A stretch of 64,000 nucleotides of DNA from Roseibium aggregatum IAM 12614. GTDB lineage: Bacteria > Pseudomonadota > Alphaproteobacteria > Rhizobiales > Stappiaceae. The stretch spans positions 1-64,000 of the forward strand of contig NZ_AAUW01000027.1 of the NCBI RefSeq assembly GCF_000168975.1. The letters are read 5' to 3'. Positions 62,954 through 64,000 of the stretch are shown piece by piece (the first letter of the stretch is position 1; every line of letters begins with the position of its first letter). A program made the translations under genes and the position numbers. The notes beneath the pieces are model-generated. The model saw only the letters and a list, made by a program, of their open reading frames with translations. It made no database searches and was not told where the DNA came from.

Positions 62954-64000
62954 GTCCGTCCTCAAGTTTGGCGGACTCTAATCGACGATGGAGGAAATAT
63001 CCCGTGGCAGGTCAGAGTCCATATGGAACCGGAAATACGCCTCAACAGAGCAGGCAATGACTTCACGCGGATAACGAAAGCCCTTCAGGCGGAGGCGGGG
63101 AGCCCGGTATTTTGATGCTCAATCGTCCACACGGCCAATCTTGCAACAAAGCAACAATCAACATGGCAATGCCGTCATAATCGACACACCTCGAACTTCA
63201 GGTCATTCCCGACAAAACGCCGAAATATCGACCCGCCTGTACTATTTGACACCGCGGGACCTGGCGGATGAGCCTAAGAAGACTGTCGCTGGCCAGTGTT
63301 TTCCGAGCCTTGGCGAGCCTCTTAATGCTCCAGAATAGAGCCTTGCGTAAGTGAATGACTGAAGGCTCGAACCAAATGGCAAGGACGATCGTGTTGAAAT
63401 GCATCGCTTGCGGGGAAGAGGGCGGGGGTATGTGCCTCCCCGCACTCGCTCGCCCCTCTTCCGTATCACCGGCGACGCGACCATCCGGCCGCTGCCGCAA
63501 GGTGCCCATGTCCGGCACTCTTGATCTGCACGATAGGTGGGAAGCGTTGTGAGCCGTCTTGACAACCTGATCCGTCCAGCCCCCGGCACGCCCTTCCTCC
63601 GGAAGCTGCGGACTGTGAAGTCTCGCGTTTAGACGATGATTTCAAGGCTCTTTTGTGGTGCGTCAACCGCATGTCGACGCGCCAGGAAGTATTGCTCAGG
63701 GAGGTGCGGTCATTGAACAGAACATCAGAAAGCCGCGACAGCTCAGCGCAATACGATGCTTTTCCTTTTCACTCCTGGCGGTCGCGCTGGGGCTTCTTCT
63801 GTACGTGGCCGAAGTCCGGTTTTCTCGGTTTCATCTGAGGGCTGTTGAGAATTAGGAGTTCGTGCCGGACCTTGTTGCATTAAAGCAGGTCTAGCTGTAC
63901 AGCCTCAACAGATTGTCCGTGGTCATGTTGAGTCGACTGATCGGCGTTTTCGATTTTAGACTGCCGTATCGGCGTTTTTCATTGTACTACTCGACGACGG
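62954..64000. other. About 1 kb without recognisable genes
   Basis: Several short open frames exist on both strands, but none has a ribosome site, codon pattern or family match I can support. An isolated copy of the dyad box is at 63239. Confidence 0.4.
63239..63252 (-). promoter_or_regulatory. Orphan copy of the dyad box
   Basis: GTGTCAAATAGTAC on the minus strand, 13 of 14 to the best copy. No -10-like hexamer at the usual spacing and no gene follows; the IS3 at 62232-62953 may have removed it. Confidence 0.4.

Noticed and set aside
63198..63855. Several frames of 60-115 codons near the right edge
   Set aside because: No ribosome site, no family similarity and inconsistent codon use; not reported as genes.

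Overview
The window looks like an accessory island or plasmid segment of an alphaproteobacterium, most likely Hyphomicrobiales. The evidence is two MucR/Ros-type regulators, a Ti-plasmid-type TraG coupling protein, a TraA relaxase remnant, an Omp25/31-like porin, and IS families common in rhizobia and their marine relatives. More than half of the DNA is transposable elements or their debris: IS66, IS6, IS110, IS3, IS5, IS21, IS256, IS630, IS1380, ISAs1, IS91-like and IS30. Several are nested inside one another.

Between the elements lie AT-richer islands that look like type III secretion cargo. They hold: an effector fragment cut by IS66 (1403-1951); an Asn-rich protein (8833-9699); a CesT-like chaperone overlapping by 4 bp with a 515-aa protein that carries a RhoGAP-like segment (11842-13859); a helical protein with 9-residue tandem repeats (19283-20479); an unknown 489-aa protein (21085-22554); a 313-aa pentapeptide-repeat protein (34742-35683); a very large composite pentapeptide/helix repeat protein (38973-42764); and a 5'-truncated HopA1-family effector (61430-62215). 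No secretion-apparatus gene is present.

A 14-bp dyad (consensus near GTGTCAAATAGCAC) lies 58-96 bp upstream of five cargo-type genes in constant orientation. A -10-like hexamer follows about 20-23 nt downstream. Weaker versions precede the chaperone operon, a LuxR-type HTH gene and a small secreted peptide gene. This suggests a coregulated set.

Other genes: a decayed conjugation module (TraG at 6618-8282, TraA remnant at 10331-11001, and a second internally deleted copy of the traG locus at 44600-45372); GrpB-family protein; delta-class carbonic anhydrase; alanine/glycine:Na+ symporter with a universal stress protein; OmpR-type response regulator followed by an autotransporter-like barrel protein; a lipoprotein; a dead HigBA toxin-antitoxin locus; and an outer-membrane barrel protein. 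Two related candidate small RNAs with anti-Shine-Dalgarno motifs lie on the minus strand at 15432-15545 and 37431-37545.

Layout: 1-5 kb IS66/IS6/IS110; 5-11.4 kb GrpB and conjugation remnants; 11.5-14 kb chaperone-effector operon; 14-17.5 kb IS6, MucR, sRNA, LuxR-type gene, carbonic anhydrase; 17.5-30 kb three IS5 copies around two cargo genes and a symporter; 30-33.5 kb MucR, response regulator, autotransporter; 33.5-38.7 kb IS debris, pentapeptide gene, sRNA, HigBA; 39-42.9 kb giant repeat gene; 43-50.5 kb lipoprotein, traG relic, triple-nested IS stack; 50.5-61.4 kb IS debris, IS91-like element, porin, IS30-in-IS3; 61.4-64 kb HopA1 fragment, IS3 and featureless sequence. All family assignments come from reading the sequence by eye; no search was run.
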